DNA from: Beta vulgaris subsp. vulgaris
Lineage: Eukaryota; Streptophyta; Magnoliopsida; Caryophyllales; Amaranthaceae
Length of the DNA: 64,000 nt
Direction of reading: 5' to 3'
Assembly (NCBI RefSeq): GCF_026745355.1
Contig: NC_079206.1
Span: forward strand, 13,686,279-13,750,278
Each line of letters opens with the position of its first letter. Within the stretch, counting starts at the first letter, position 1. Made by a program: the position numbers and the translations under genes. The notes beneath the pieces were generated by a model that searched no databases, had not been told where the DNA came from, and saw only the letters and a list, made by a program, of their open reading frames with translations. This document shows, one piece after another, positions 23,184-33,263 of this stretch.

Positions 23184-24634
23184 TTAAGTAAGGTAGACCT
23201 CAACACTGGCACTTCGAATAGAGAGACAGAGTGGGCAAGCTTGAACGACGTCGTCACATTCCCTACACACACACAAATGTCGACAAGGCAACAGCACCAC
23301 TGATGCGACACGTGTCCGACACATCTTACAACTCGGTGAGCCGACTCGTTGCTCACTCACTGGGTTAACATAAGCTGACTCGGCATCCTCCGCATCCCCG
23401 GCGCAACCTAATCCACTCCCCTCCCTGTCTTGCTGCAGTGCGCCGCTTGGTCCCACCATAGCTTGTTGTAGTTGGGCCTGAAGGGACGCAGCTTGAGCCT
23501 CTTGGGCCCGGGCCTTCACTTGCCATGCTTGGGCCTCTGCACTTAATTGGGCCGCTCGGGCTTCCAACTCTGCGTTTCTCCTCGCTGCTTTTTCTACCTC
23601 CGCTTCTTTCTCTCTCATCCGTCGTGCCACAGCTTCCTCCGCTGCGCCTAGCAGTGCACGATAGTGTCTCTCCCTTTTGTCCGCTAACGTGCGCCGCAAC
23701 TGCTCACCCTGAATTTCAGATTATTATAAACCAAATATCAAATATTTCATCTGTTGGCATTTATGGCACTAAATCACCATTTTCCAAATTGAAATCTTTG
23801 ATTAAATTAAAACTCTTCCAGATTTATTTATTTTAAAACAAAAAAACTCACCTGTGAATGAAGGAAGTAAGAAAGTTCATCACTCTGTTGTTTGAATTGG
23901 AGGGCAAATTCTTCCGATATAAGAGAGAGCATCGTATTGGGTTGTTGTTGAATTTGTTGTTGTTGTTGTTGTTGTTGTTGTTGAAGTTGATGATTTTGGT
24001 CTCCAAATGACAATCTAAGCCCAGTTGATACAACATTAGATTGTTGATGATTTTGGAGCTGTGAAAGATCGATGAGCTGATGATTTTGATTTTGATTGTG
24101 TTGTTGTTGTTGATTTTGGAGAGAGAAATTGAATGAATTAATGGTTGTAGTAGTTGTTGTTGTTGCTGCAACTTCTCTGCTCCTTTTTCTTGGATTAACT
24201 CCAACTATTCAATCCATCACCCAATAAAAAAAAAAAAACAGCAACCCATTAATTTAAATCCAAAACTTTATCATTAACTATGAATTTGAAATAAAAATGA
24301 GCTTAGAATTAGTTGTTTTTTCATACTTAGATATATATTTAAAAAACTGAAAAAAAAAAATAAAAAAACCAACCTCCATTATTGTTAAAAAGCATATGGG
24401 ATTGCTCAATAAATCCAGAACCAACACCTCCACCAGGCTGAGGTTGCAATGAATAATCGTTGCTTTCTTGGTTATTTCTGCATTCATATTTCCCAAAATC
24501 AATCATTCACAAAAAAACACCAACTTATTCAATAAAAGATGCAATCTTTAAATTCATGGAAAAACAGGGGAAGTGAAAAAAAAAAACCTGTTTAAGAAGA
24601 GAATATTTGAAGGGTATTGAGCTTGAACTGCCAT
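23184..24634 (-). CDS. BOI-like E3 ubiquitin-protein ligase (C3HC4 RING), four exons, 342 aa
   Basis: Exons on the minus strand: 24634-24588, 24477-24374, 24204-23852 and 23708-23184. All introns are GT...AG and the joined frame is open from ATG (24634-24632) to TAA (23186-23184). The N-terminus MAVQAQYPSNILFLNR is typical of the family. Next come VNPRKRSREV (about residues 53-62), a Gln/Asn/Thr-rich middle with a poly-Q run, a STGLRLSF block, and a long coiled coil (about 150-255, with RMREKEAEVEKA and the AQAWQ stretch). The C-terminal RING at about 295-329 has all eight ligands (CKMC, CRH, VC, REC, CPLC). Known relatives (BOI, BRG1-3; S-ribonuclease-binding-protein family) ubiquitinate transcription regulators in stress, cell death and gibberellin responses. 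The specific substrate here is unknown. The last exon is markedly GC-richer than its surroundings. It is the only intact host gene in the window. Confidence 0.95.
23941..23985 (-). repeat. CAA microsatellite encoding a poly-Gln run
   Basis: A (TTG)n tract on the + strand is CAA on the coding strand. It gives about ten Gln codons interrupted by one Ile, inside exon 3 of the RING-ligase gene. Related CAA/AAT-rich codons occur further 5' in the same exon (about 24080-24110). Length polymorphism is likely. Confidence 0.85.
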
Positions 24635-25116
24635 AACCTTAGAAATGAGATAGAGAGATAGAATGTATTATGTATATGTGTGTGATGAAGATAAATATGA
24701 GAATTATAAAGAAAGGAATAATAAGGGGAAGAGTTATAAAAAGATAGAGAGAAGAGTATGGAGCAATGTGGGGAAGACAAATAAAGAGAGAAGAGAGAGA
24801 AAGATGTGGAAATTAAGGCATACACAGAAGATGCATGAAATTATGTGAGGGAGGAGGGATCAGAAATATTGGAAGAAAATGCCAGGAGAAAAAGGGAGTG
24901 CAATATTATCAAGATGCTACCCTTAAAGGCGGACTCTTCAATGACCCTAAACAAATTATTATTTCTTGCCTTGTTTTTTATTTCGTAAAAACGAGTGATA
25001 ATAATGCGTAGTAGTAATATAGACGGAATTTGATTTGAGGTTTTGTATTATCACAGTAATATCATAACCAATTAACATTGCATAGATGGTGTTTATGGGT
25101 TTTTTTAAAGGGAAAA
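24635..25116 (-). promoter_or_regulatory. 5' flank of the BOI-like gene: leader and promoter region
   Basis: Immediately upstream of the ATG, the transcribed strand is strongly CT-rich (GA on the + strand, 24645-24900), as is common for plant 5' leaders. CTTTTTATAACTC (about 24732-24744, minus strand) is a possible TATA box about 100 bp before the ATG. No transcription start can be fixed from sequence. Confidence 0.4.
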
Positions 25117-25276
25117 ATTGTATGCAGTACTAAGGATTATATATAAGAAGCTAAAAATGGAAATAAGTTTATTAATTGATCATTTATCACATCGGTTGAT
25201 CCAAAAAAAAAAATTCATAAATTCATAACTTATTTCCATTTTAAATAGTGTATTTATGTCTTATATGCAATATAAC
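25117..25276 (+). mobile_element. Small MITE (family M2), copy 1
   Basis: This segment and the inverse of 35172-35359 are homologous: ATAAGAAGCTAAAAATGGAA, CTGATCATTTAT-like, and CATTTTAA...GTATTTATGTCTTATATGCA occur in the same order. The ends (TATGCAGTACTAAGG and CTTATATGCAATATAAC) are weak inverted repeats. The superfamily is not resolved. Confidence 0.6.
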
Positions 25277-26122
25277 ATAAACCTTTTTTTAATTATTAAT
25301 TAATATTTTTTTTACTATTAGAAAAAATTAAAAAAAAAAAAGGTAAGATTTTGATGGAGGGAAACAAGAGTTAATGAGTTGTGACTTTGTGTCTGTACAT
25401 GAGAAAGAAAGAAAGGCAAAGATTAAAGCAAAGAAATTTCCCATCTTCTCGACTTTGTTTTCACCTACTTTATTTTTAAAAAAAAAAACAAATAGAAAAA
25501 AATTATTTTATTTGTGGAATTTTTGGTGGGAAGAGATGTGTAAGTTTTTCCTTGTGCTATCATATGATGCGGTTGAAACGAATCAGTCCTTTTTAGAGAG
25601 AGAAAGAAAAGTTTAAAAATAAGATGAGAGAGAAAGTTTTTATTTATTTTTTGGTTGGGTTGGGTATTCTCGTGTGGGGAGACGATGGAGATAGAAATGG
25701 CTTTTCTTGAGGAAGGAGTCTCGTGTTTGTTACCATTATTAAAGGAAAACATATTGAAGTAGTAAGTGGTAAGTAGTGGTACCATTTGTGATTATCTTCT
25801 TACTTACTTTAAGTAGTAAACCTGGTTTTTTTTTAAAAAAAATATTATTAATTATTGTTAGGTTTAATTTAAGATTAGTCAACTAGTCTAATTTGGTAGG
25901 AGGATGTGAAGAAAGACTGAGTTGCAGAGCACCTCATTGTTTTGCATTATCTCCAATTTCAAACTTGGTGTGATTCAAAACTAAACAAATAAGTTTTCAA
26001 TGGAGTTTGTTTGAATTTTGTTTTACTATATTGTACAAGGGTTTTCGTTATACGTCAGTCGTTACCCTAGGAAATTTGTATAAGCATTAGATATCTATCT
26101 ACAGAAGTGTTATTTATTTTAA
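25277..26122. other. No gene seen
   Basis: AT-rich DNA. Frames at 25374-25616 (+) and 25465-25785 (-) overlap in antisense and have no recognisable content. Confidence 0.5.
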
Positions 26123-26407
26123 CTAGTCTTATATGCACGTGATGCGTGTTAAAATAAATAAAAGGTCAATTGTGTAATAATATATACGAAAAAATATTCA
26201 TAAAGTTCATTATATATATGTTTTTTTAAAAATCAATAAATCAATGATGAGGTAAATATTTTGTTAATTGAGGGATGATGTAAATATTTTTATTAATTGA
26301 GGGTATAATAGTAAAAGATGATGAATTTGTATTTTATTATTTCAACGTATAAAAGGTTTATCATTTTTGGTGTCCCCCTCCTCTTCCCTTATAATACAAT
26401 ACTATAC
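26123..26407 (-). mobile_element. Degenerate Helitron (family H2)
   Basis: On the + strand it begins A|CTAGTCTTATATGCACGTGATGCGTG, the inverse of a Helitron 3' hairpin end. The other end (CTCCTCTTCCCTTATAATAC) resembles the inverse of the 5' end of the copy at 26943-27463. The precise 5' TC end has eroded, so the right limit is approximate. Confidence 0.55.
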
Positions 26408-26494
26408 TCCAAGTGTTAATTCATTGATATTATGATCACATGAGTATGGAGTATTTCCACATTTTACTTCTTGTACATAACTTTTAAGGTTTCA

Positions 26495-26714
26495 CTAAAT
26501 AAGGCTTGACCTAGTGGTAAAGCCGTAAAAGGTTTGGCCTCATGACTTCAACGTCATGGGATCAAATCCCATTAGGGGCTTTTTAGGGTGAGGTTTCCCT
26601 TACCATCCTCCCTCACTCCAAGAAATCCGACCTGCAAATCTGACTAGTTAAATTTGTGCAAAATACCAGTTCAGTAGGGTATTTCATTTTACCTAATTCA
26701 AAAAATATATATAT
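26495..26714 (+). mobile_element. tRNA-derived SINE, about 220 bp
   Basis: It is flanked by a perfect 18-bp target duplication ATAACTTTTAAGGTTTCA (26477-26494, 26715-26732). Box A-like TGACCTAGTGGTA (about 26508-26520) and box B GGGATCAAATCCC (about 26559-26571) form a pol III head. A TTTCCCTTACCATCCTCCCTCACTCC body follows, like that of the SINE at 676-880, and it ends in an AAAAAATATATATA tail. Confidence 0.9.
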
Positions 26715-26942
26715 ATAACTTTTAAGGTTTCAATTAACATTTCACTATATGTATAAGTTTTATTATTGTTAATTGCTCTACTTGTTAATTTTGAAGGAGA
26801 AAGTAGTTTCGTGTATGGTTTTGATGTTATTAGTAGACTTGGAAAATTAGTTTTTCTAACATCAAGTAACCGAATCTCATGCATAGATCATTAGATTGAT
26901 ATATATCATGCCAAAATTAAATAATTCCTCTTGATCGGTAAA

Positions 26943-27463
26943 TCTCTATTATATAAGTCAAGGGAGGAGGTGTGGTGTCATCTTTTGAAGTGACTAAAAT
27001 ACCCTTAATGATCTAATTAATGGAATGAAAAATTTACAAAAGCAAATCATTTAAAAATTCTCATTCCAACTTGTCATTTAAAACAAGTTTAAAATGGTAT
27101 ATGCATCAAATACTTCAATCAAAAATTAAATTGACGAAATATTTATACCTTATAAAAAAAGATGGCATACATAACGTGCACTTAAAAAGTTTGAACATTC
27201 ACTACCTTTAATACTCTTTAATTCAGTTAAACCAACTCATTATTTTTGTTCTTTCTGTTCAATATTCATTCACAAAAAAATTAATGTTAATAATCACTCA
27301 CAACCTTTTTATTTTTTTACATTAGCGAATCAATATATTTAAATTCATCTAATTGTTGAATTTTTCACATTTAAGTTTAATCATAAATAAAGTACGAATG
27401 AAGTATCTAATAAAATAACAAATTTTGAAATTAACGCACGCATCGCGTGCATATGAAAGCTAG
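26943..27463 (+). mobile_element. Non-autonomous Helitron (family H2), 521 bp
   Basis: 5' end TCTCTATTATATAAGTCAAG. 3' end is the hairpin GCACGCATCGCGTGC (about 27437-27451) plus ATATGAAAGCTAG. It is inserted between A (26942) and T (27464). No coding capacity. Confidence 0.85.
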
Positions 27464-27649
27464 TTCCACAAATGCAAAGAGGCCTTGTGGACCAAATATG
27501 ACAATTAGAACCTCAAGCATGATTCCTTCACTCATTCCATGAAACAACAAATTGGATGTCCACAATTAGGATCAATATGTTTTATTTCTTATGACGACTA
27601 ATTTACAATTACCTAGTATATACTTCGTGCCTATTCTCCTCAACTTATT

Positions 27650-27815
27650 TTCAGTTTAGTTCAATTTTGTTAAGTTCAATAATTCTGTTCAATAATTCAG
27701 TTCAGTTTAATCCAGTTCAATTCAGTTCAACTCTAGACAATAATTTACTCTCACATATCATTATTTATTTCAGTTCAATTCAATTCAAGTCAATTCAGTT
27801 CAGTTATTTTACACC
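27650..27815. repeat. Degenerate TTCAGTTCAATTCAG low-complexity repeat
   Basis: Short TTCAG/TTCAA units recur through this stretch, with an interruption at 27725-27765. The inverse motif (CTGAACTGAACTT) appears at 36995-37020. No clear unit length. Confidence 0.6.
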
Positions 27816-28518
27816 GAAGAGAACATACCCTTCATCGAGTAAATTGACAATATTTATTAGCTACTTAACTTTGACTCTATTTTCTCACTATCATAGAAAT
27901 AAAAACATAGTGAAGTGAGATACTATTATATTCGTTTCGTTTTAATGTATTTTTTCAAAATATCAACCTTTTATATTTTTGCTTATGCGCAATTAACAAT
28001 GATTTGTTTACAATATAACCCTTATATATTAAATTCATTTGAAACGAATATAATATGTAAGGGTTCTATTTTTCCTTATGCGCAATGAACCAAATCAGAT
28101 GGAGGGATTAAATGGTTGATATATGTAAGAGTTATTGTAAACAAATCGTTATTGATAAGGTAAAAGGATTACTAGTTGGCATAGTATTTGGTTACAAAGA
28201 AGAGATGCAAGCTAGGGGTGCTTATCGAGCGAGCCGAGTCCGAATAGCACTGGGCTCGGCTCGAGCTCGTTTATAATTTCCCAGGCTCGGCTCGGCTCGT
28301 GAGCTCGCCGAGCTTGGGAGAGCCGAGCTCGAGCTCGGCTCGTGATGGAAATTTGGGGCTCGAGCTAGGCTCGCGAGCTCGTTTAGGCTCCGCTCGCGAG
28401 CTCGTTTAGGCTCGGCTCGCGAGCTCGCTTAGGCTCGGTTCGCAAGCTCGTTTAGGCTCGACTAATGAGCTCGGCTTGGCTCGAAGTAGGTGAGCTTGTT
28501 CACTCACCCATCATATGC

Positions 28519-28569
28519 TTTTATAACTTGATTTCCCTCTTAGCATTGCTAAGATTTCAATGTGGGACT
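28519..28569 (-). promoter_or_regulatory. snRNA-type promoter module 1 (USE-like + TATA)
   Basis: On the minus strand AGTCCCACATTG (28569-28558) is followed after exactly 32 nt by TATAAAA (28525-28519). Known plant snRNA genes have an upstream sequence element RTCCCACATCG and a TATA box, with about 33-34 bp between them for pol II genes and about 10 bp less for pol III genes. Predicted transcription would start near 28490 and run into the GAGCTCG-rich subterminal region. Confidence 0.55.
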
Positions 28570-28663
28570 TCATGGTTTGTTAAAGAAAAACAAACTTACT
28601 ATCCCCATTTCAATGTGGAACTTTATGTTTTGTTTAAGATAAACAAACTCATTCTACATATGC

Positions 28664-28714
28664 TTATATAACTTGGAATCCCTCTTAGCATTGCTAAAAT
28701 TTCAATGTGGGACT
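28664..28714 (-). promoter_or_regulatory. snRNA-type promoter module 2
   Basis: AGTCCCACATTG (28714-28703), a 32-nt spacer, then TATATAA (28670-28664). The spacer is nearly identical to modules 1 and 3, so these three are tandem copies. A degenerate box AGTTCCACATTG (28622-28611) lies between modules 1 and 2 and has no TATA at the right distance. Confidence 0.55.
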
Positions 28715-28768
28715 CCATGTTTTGTTAAGAAAACAAACTCATTATACCCTTGTTTTGTTTACATATGC

Positions 28769-28819
28769 TTTTATAACTTGGAATCCCTCATAGCATTGTT
28801 AAAATTTCAATGTGGGACT
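28769..28819 (-). promoter_or_regulatory. snRNA-type promoter module 3
   Basis: AGTCCCACATTG (28819-28808), a 32-nt spacer, then TATAAAA (28775-28769). Same tandem unit as modules 1 and 2. Confidence 0.55.
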
Positions 28820-28982
28820 CCATGTTTTGCTAAAGAAAAAATTATCAAATATTTTAAGGATTAAATAATCAACTATTTAAAATTATACTTCATTCCCTCT
28901 ATGAAGAAAATAAAGTATAGTTTTTGTTTCCCAACCAAGGAGATACAAAATTAAACTTTAAGTTGAAGTAAGGAATAGTAGC

Positions 28983-29034
28983 TATTTATAAAGAAAATAA
29001 GGTTTATCCTTGTTTTCTTAACCAATGTGGGACT
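28983..29034 (-). promoter_or_regulatory. snRNA-type promoter module 4
   Basis: AGTCCCACATTG (29034-29023), a 32-nt spacer, then TATAAATA (28990-28983). The spacer sequence differs from modules 1-3, yet its length is the same. This argues that the geometry itself has been kept. Confidence 0.55.
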
Positions 29035-29334
29035 TTAGTGCCTAGTGGAGTAGAGGTGAAGTTGGATCACAATTTAAAATATATAATTTGTGATCTAAAT
29101 TAAAATATAAATTATTATTAAATTTTTTTAATATAAATTTTTTTTTAATAAGAATATTTTTTTTAATATAAAATAATAAACGAGCTGCTCACGAGCTTTA
29201 CGAGCCGAGCTTTGCCTAGCTCGGCTCGGCTCGTTTAAGTCTCGAGCCGAGCCCGAGCTCGAGTCGAGCTTTGACCGAGCCGAGCCCGAGCTGCTCGCGA
29301 GCTTGTCAGGCTCATTATCACCCCTAGATGCAAC

Positions 29335-30183
29335 CAGGTTTGACATATGATAATTACTGTTGTTACCAAATACTATAATCTTAAATTTGATAAACTCTTT
29401 CTCCTTTGTAAAATATAGTACTACTCATTATGTTTCTATTTACTAGTTAATTACATTTTCTTTTAGTAATTTTCATAATAAGTTGCAATTATTTGAATAT
29501 AAATTGCAAATGTCACTTTTAGCGAAATACTTCAATCTGGTATTTCCGTTGTGAGGTAATGTCAAACCAATACTCATAAAATATTTTAAATATTAAAAAT
29601 ACCTGAAGTCCACAATTTTTTGCTTTAAAAGAAGGATTTGTAAATCTTCTCATATAACTAGATCTTGCATATCTCACGAGACCAGGTATTGAGAGAATTA
29701 AAAGTAACCCCTTATGGCCTTATAGCCTCAACTGATGGAAATAGTGAATGATCAGTTTGAAAATTTGACCGTTGATAATTAGTCCTCTTATTGTGGGGCC
29801 AAACTCCAAAAAGCGCGGGGAATTTGTGCGCGGATACCCATACCCACGGTATGAATGGGGTCGCCTTTCAGTTTATAAATTTCTTTCGCGTGTTATTTAT
29901 TTTAAAAAAATATTTCGCGTGTTAAATCATATGTTTAGCCGCCCATAATTCTTGCTAATCTACTATGACGTAGACCAAGTAATTGCCTTTCTTTTTGAGA
30001 AAAAAAAAAAGGGAAACTGCTGGAATCAATTTAACTAAAAGAAAATTCAATCTAATTAGTTATGTTCTATTTATTATTGTTTTCTTAACTTTTAATTTTT
30101 TATAAAACTTAAAATTTTAAATACGAAACTAGAGGATGTGGTTTACAATAATCAAATTTATCAATTTCTAATAAGTTTGACTA
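29335..30183. other. No gene seen
   Basis: Anonymous AT-rich DNA. No repeat boundary recognised. Confidence 0.5.
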
Positions 30184-30191
30184 ATTTTTTA

Positions 30192-30506
30192 TAGACCTGG
30201 TTTGTGGGGGGTATAATAATCATGATCAACATAGGTCGGGTTTGTGGCTCCGACCCGAAAATGCGCGGATTTTGGGCACAATTTTTAGGCCCACGGTCGT
30301 GCCCGACCACTTTTTTGGGCAAAAAACGGAGCAATGGAACTTTAAATATGAAAAAACAAGTTAATCTTTTGTCTGGCCCTAAAAGCCCGCATGGTCTAGC
30401 ATAAATTAGCGGCTTTTGACGCGGGAATTTCGACCCGAGACTTTTGCCCATAATGGGTTACTTTTTTGGCCAAAGCCTAGCTCGGGCCTGCCCATGATCA
30501 CCTCTA
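30192..30506. mobile_element. hAT MITE (family T1), 315 bp
   Basis: Left end TAGACCTGG and right end inverse TAGAGGTGATCATGGGCAGG, flanked by 8-bp repeats ATTTTTTA/ATTTTTTC (30184-30191, 30507-30514). The interior is rich in GGGCCCGACC-type motifs shared with 30888-31524 and 60261-60462. Confidence 0.7.
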
Positions 30507-30887
30507 ATTTTTTCTTATAATCTTCCTCATACACGTGGGTCTACTATGAGTATTATTATACACCCAAGACTATTTTATTTGCTCATTTGAAACTCTCATT
30601 ATGTTCCTTAGGAGCTCCCCATTGAGCAAAAATTCGCCTTGGGTGTATCCATGCACATGATAAACTTGGGTATATGATGAAAGCACCCTTTTTTTTTTTA
30701 TCATTTATAGGATATTTATCGTATGACTTTTAAATACAAAAGACCAAAATAGCTGAAAAATCGTTGTGATACTAAAAGAGCACTTAATACATGTATAATT
30801 TGAATTAGATTATTATACCCCCCAAAAAAATAAAGGAAAAAGATAAATAGAGTGTATTTAAGAATCAACCAAATGTTTGGTTCTACA

Positions 30888-31524
30888 TAGAGCTGATCAT
30901 GGACAGGATGGCCCGCTAGGCTCACCCATTCGGGCAACGAAATTGGTCGGGCTTGGATATCTTTTAATTTCTAAAAGATTGAAAAATTTGAAGCCCGCCT
31001 GTTGACGTTAATGTGCGGGTAGCGAAATAAAAAATACCTAACTGACAAGCCCCCCTAACCCCACTTTTAAATATTATAATTTTTCATGAAGTATATTAAA
31101 TATTACTATCATTATAATTTACAATTATTGACATGCATTTAAGGATAATTTGAGTTCCATTATTTTGTATTTCATCCGGTTATATTTCAAATTCAAATTT
31201 CACTCATGTGTCTTCTCTTTCACTTTCATCAATATCTTCTTTCATATTTTTTAAATACTCATTGACAATTGAAGATTACATAATTTTTTAATATTAATTT
31301 TTTTTGACTTAAGAGTTTCATTTTTTCTTGAGATTTGTATAAATTTCGCTTATTAGACAATTATGTTGATGCATGTCTTCTCTCTTGAAAAGGTCTTTTG
31401 AAGCACCTTTATCGGGGGGCCCCATACACTATTAAAAGGTCTGACAGGTAAACTAAATATGTTTGTTGGACAAAAGTTTTTGAATAAGCTTGACTTATTT
31501 CCCGTTCAAACCTGATCATGACTA
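30888..31524. mobile_element. hAT MITE (family T1), 637 bp
   Basis: Left end TAGAGCTGATCATGGACAGG and right end inverse TAGTCATGATCAGGTTTGAA, flanked by GTTCTACA/GTTCTACG (30880-30887, 31525-31532). Subterminal GCCCG/CGGGC motifs mark the left side. No transposase. Confidence 0.75.
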
Positions 31525-31532
31525 GTTCTACG

Positions 31533-32197
31533 GTGTTGGGTTAAATTGGATATGCAAAATATCAAAGTACAAGAGAATGTTTTGCTCCTTTACTCATTTT
31601 TAATTGTCATTTTACTCATTCTATCCCATTTTCAATGAGTAATGAGTAAATAAAATAGATCTTGGTTTACATTTGCCTTGTATAAAAAAAAAAAAATCAA
31701 ATTTTGAGTTGGGTTCATTTCAGGTAAAAGGTCCATGCATGTCTAGTCAAAATTTCACATCAGTTGGGTACACCAATGTATATGTAATTTCACAAGTTTA
31801 GAGCATGTCTAAATATGTTAGAATCATATATGATTTGATATATAAATAATTGATGATCTAATAAAATCTAATTAATTTGCTCATGTTTGAAAATTCGAAT
31901 CTCCGAAGATGGTTTTCGTTATATGATTCACACCTCGACTTCCTTTTTTCTACGTCCTTTACATTTAGAATACAACGAATCTACAATGCACGCTCTTGAG
32001 AATTGATGACTTTGATTCCGTCTACACCAAAAAGAATAACTTTGATTCCTTTTATTGAGAATGATAAGTGATATCTTAATAGTATCACCTTATGAGAGAA
32101 TAGATCAAAAACTCACTTGATTATATACCTCATTCGTCTCGTATTAATTGCAATAATTTGCCTTACATGGCTCACTTTGATCATATTTTTTAACTGA
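31533..32197. other. No gene seen
   Basis: AT-rich spacer. A possible left half of an eroded Stowaway-like element (CCTCATTCGTCTCGTATTAA) is at about 32128-32147; its right half was not found. Confidence 0.45.
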
Positions 32198-32199
32198 TA

Positions 32200-32716
32200 C
32201 TCCCTCTGTTTTTATATCGTTCTCACTTAGAATCTTGACACTATTCATACTCAGAGGGAATCTTCTCATTTTTTTTCAATTTATAAGAAAAAATATAGTC
32301 ACGAGGGGTCTTGTTTGGTTCGTCTCAATCAGTACATTATTAATATTTAATCTTTATAACTAGTTTTTAGACCCGGGCTACGCCCCAGGTAATTATATCT
32401 TTTATTTATTAATATTTTACTTTGAAATATTAACATCAAATATCACTTGGTTTAGTGGTTTAAGACATTAATATATGTGCTTGTGATCTCGGGATCGAAT
32501 CTTACATAATGCATTTTCTATTTTTTTAGTGTATGTGGATTACATAGCATAAAATTCTCCAAGCGAAGGCGCCACGTGGCATCGTTCCGTGCTTAGGAAC
32601 GCCTTTTAATATATTAGTATAGATTTTTACTAATATATAATGAAAGATATTTAATTTCAAAGATGTTTATTGGAATATGCGCACAGGAAAGTGAGAAAGA
32701 TAAATAACAGAGGGAG
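32200..32716. mobile_element. Stowaway-like MITE split by a Helitron
   Basis: TA duplications at 32198-32199 and 32717-32718. Ends TCCCTCTGTTTTTATATCG and GATAAATAACAGAGGGAG are inverted repeats. Removing the nested Helitron leaves 253 bp, equal to the uninterrupted copy at 15949-16199. Confidence 0.82.
32360..32623 (-). mobile_element. Non-autonomous Helitron (family H1), 264 bp, nested in a MITE
   Basis: It lies between A (32359) and T (32624) within the MITE. On the + strand it starts CTAGTTTTTAGACCCGGGCT (inverse hairpin end) and ends ATATTAGTATAGA (inverse of the 5' TC end). Comparison with 15949-16199 shows the empty site AA|TTTTTACTAA-like, confirming insertion without duplication. 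Internal box A-like TGGTTTAGTGGTTTAAG and box B-like CTCGGGATCGAATC lie at about 32449-32500. Confidence 0.92.
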
Positions 32717-32934
32717 TAATCTTCAATTTATTTCAATGTATTTATTATCAGATATCAACTTTTCATAGTTTTTACTAATGGATAATTGGATATATTAATC
32801 GATAAAATTAAAGCATTGGCAAATGTGTTAATTAAATAGGTGTGATTAACTAATATGGTGCAGACTGGGTATATATATAAAGGAATTGAGCTAAAATATT
32901 GATTTTTTTTTTTTAAAATTGCATATTAAATTTA

Positions 32935-33263
32935 CGATCCGTTTGGTAGTTGGTTATACATGATGGTAATGAGAATGAATTTGTATGTAAATTTGTGAAG
33001 AAAATCATTGTTAATTGCCATCGTAATGTTGATATATCCTAAAATGTCTATTTTTCTTCTTGAATTTTCATTCTCATCCAATACCACATTGTTAGATGGT
33101 AATGAAAATTAGGGGTGATCAGGTTACTTTCTCGTGGAGAAAAAACAAAAACTTGAGGGTTGAAATTTCCTCCCCATGGAGATTTTGAGGCTGCTTTCGT
33201 TGTAACTTACACTTAAAATTCATTCCCATTACCACAATTCATTAACGATTACCAAATGGACGC
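32935..33263. mobile_element. MITE with GTCCGTTTGGTA-type ends, about 330 bp
   Basis: Left end CGATCCGTTTGGTAGTTGG and right end inverse GCGTCCATTTGGTAATCG are imperfect inverted repeats, continued by GGTAATGAGAATGAAT on the left and its inverse ATTCATTCCCATTACC on the right. No clear duplication; superfamily open (hAT-like by composition). Confidence 0.6.

Larger units (their letters stand above)
28212..29326. mobile_element. Non-autonomous hAT element, about 1.1 kb
   Basis: The ends TAGGGGTG and CACCCCTA are hAT-type inverted repeats, flanked by near-identical 8-bp direct repeats GATGCAAG/GATGCAAC (28204-28211, 29327-29334). Subterminal regions on both sides are dense in GGCTCGGCTCG/GAGCTCG motifs (28225-28490 and 29180-29310). 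The middle carries a tandem repeat of USE/TATA-like units described separately. No transposase frame. This is the strongest GC contrast in the region. Confidence 0.85.

Noticed and set aside
28465..28864. Coding frames in the repeat region of the hAT element
   Set aside because: The 60-70-codon frames follow the tandem units (repeated LLALLKFQCGTPCF) and have no start context or homology.
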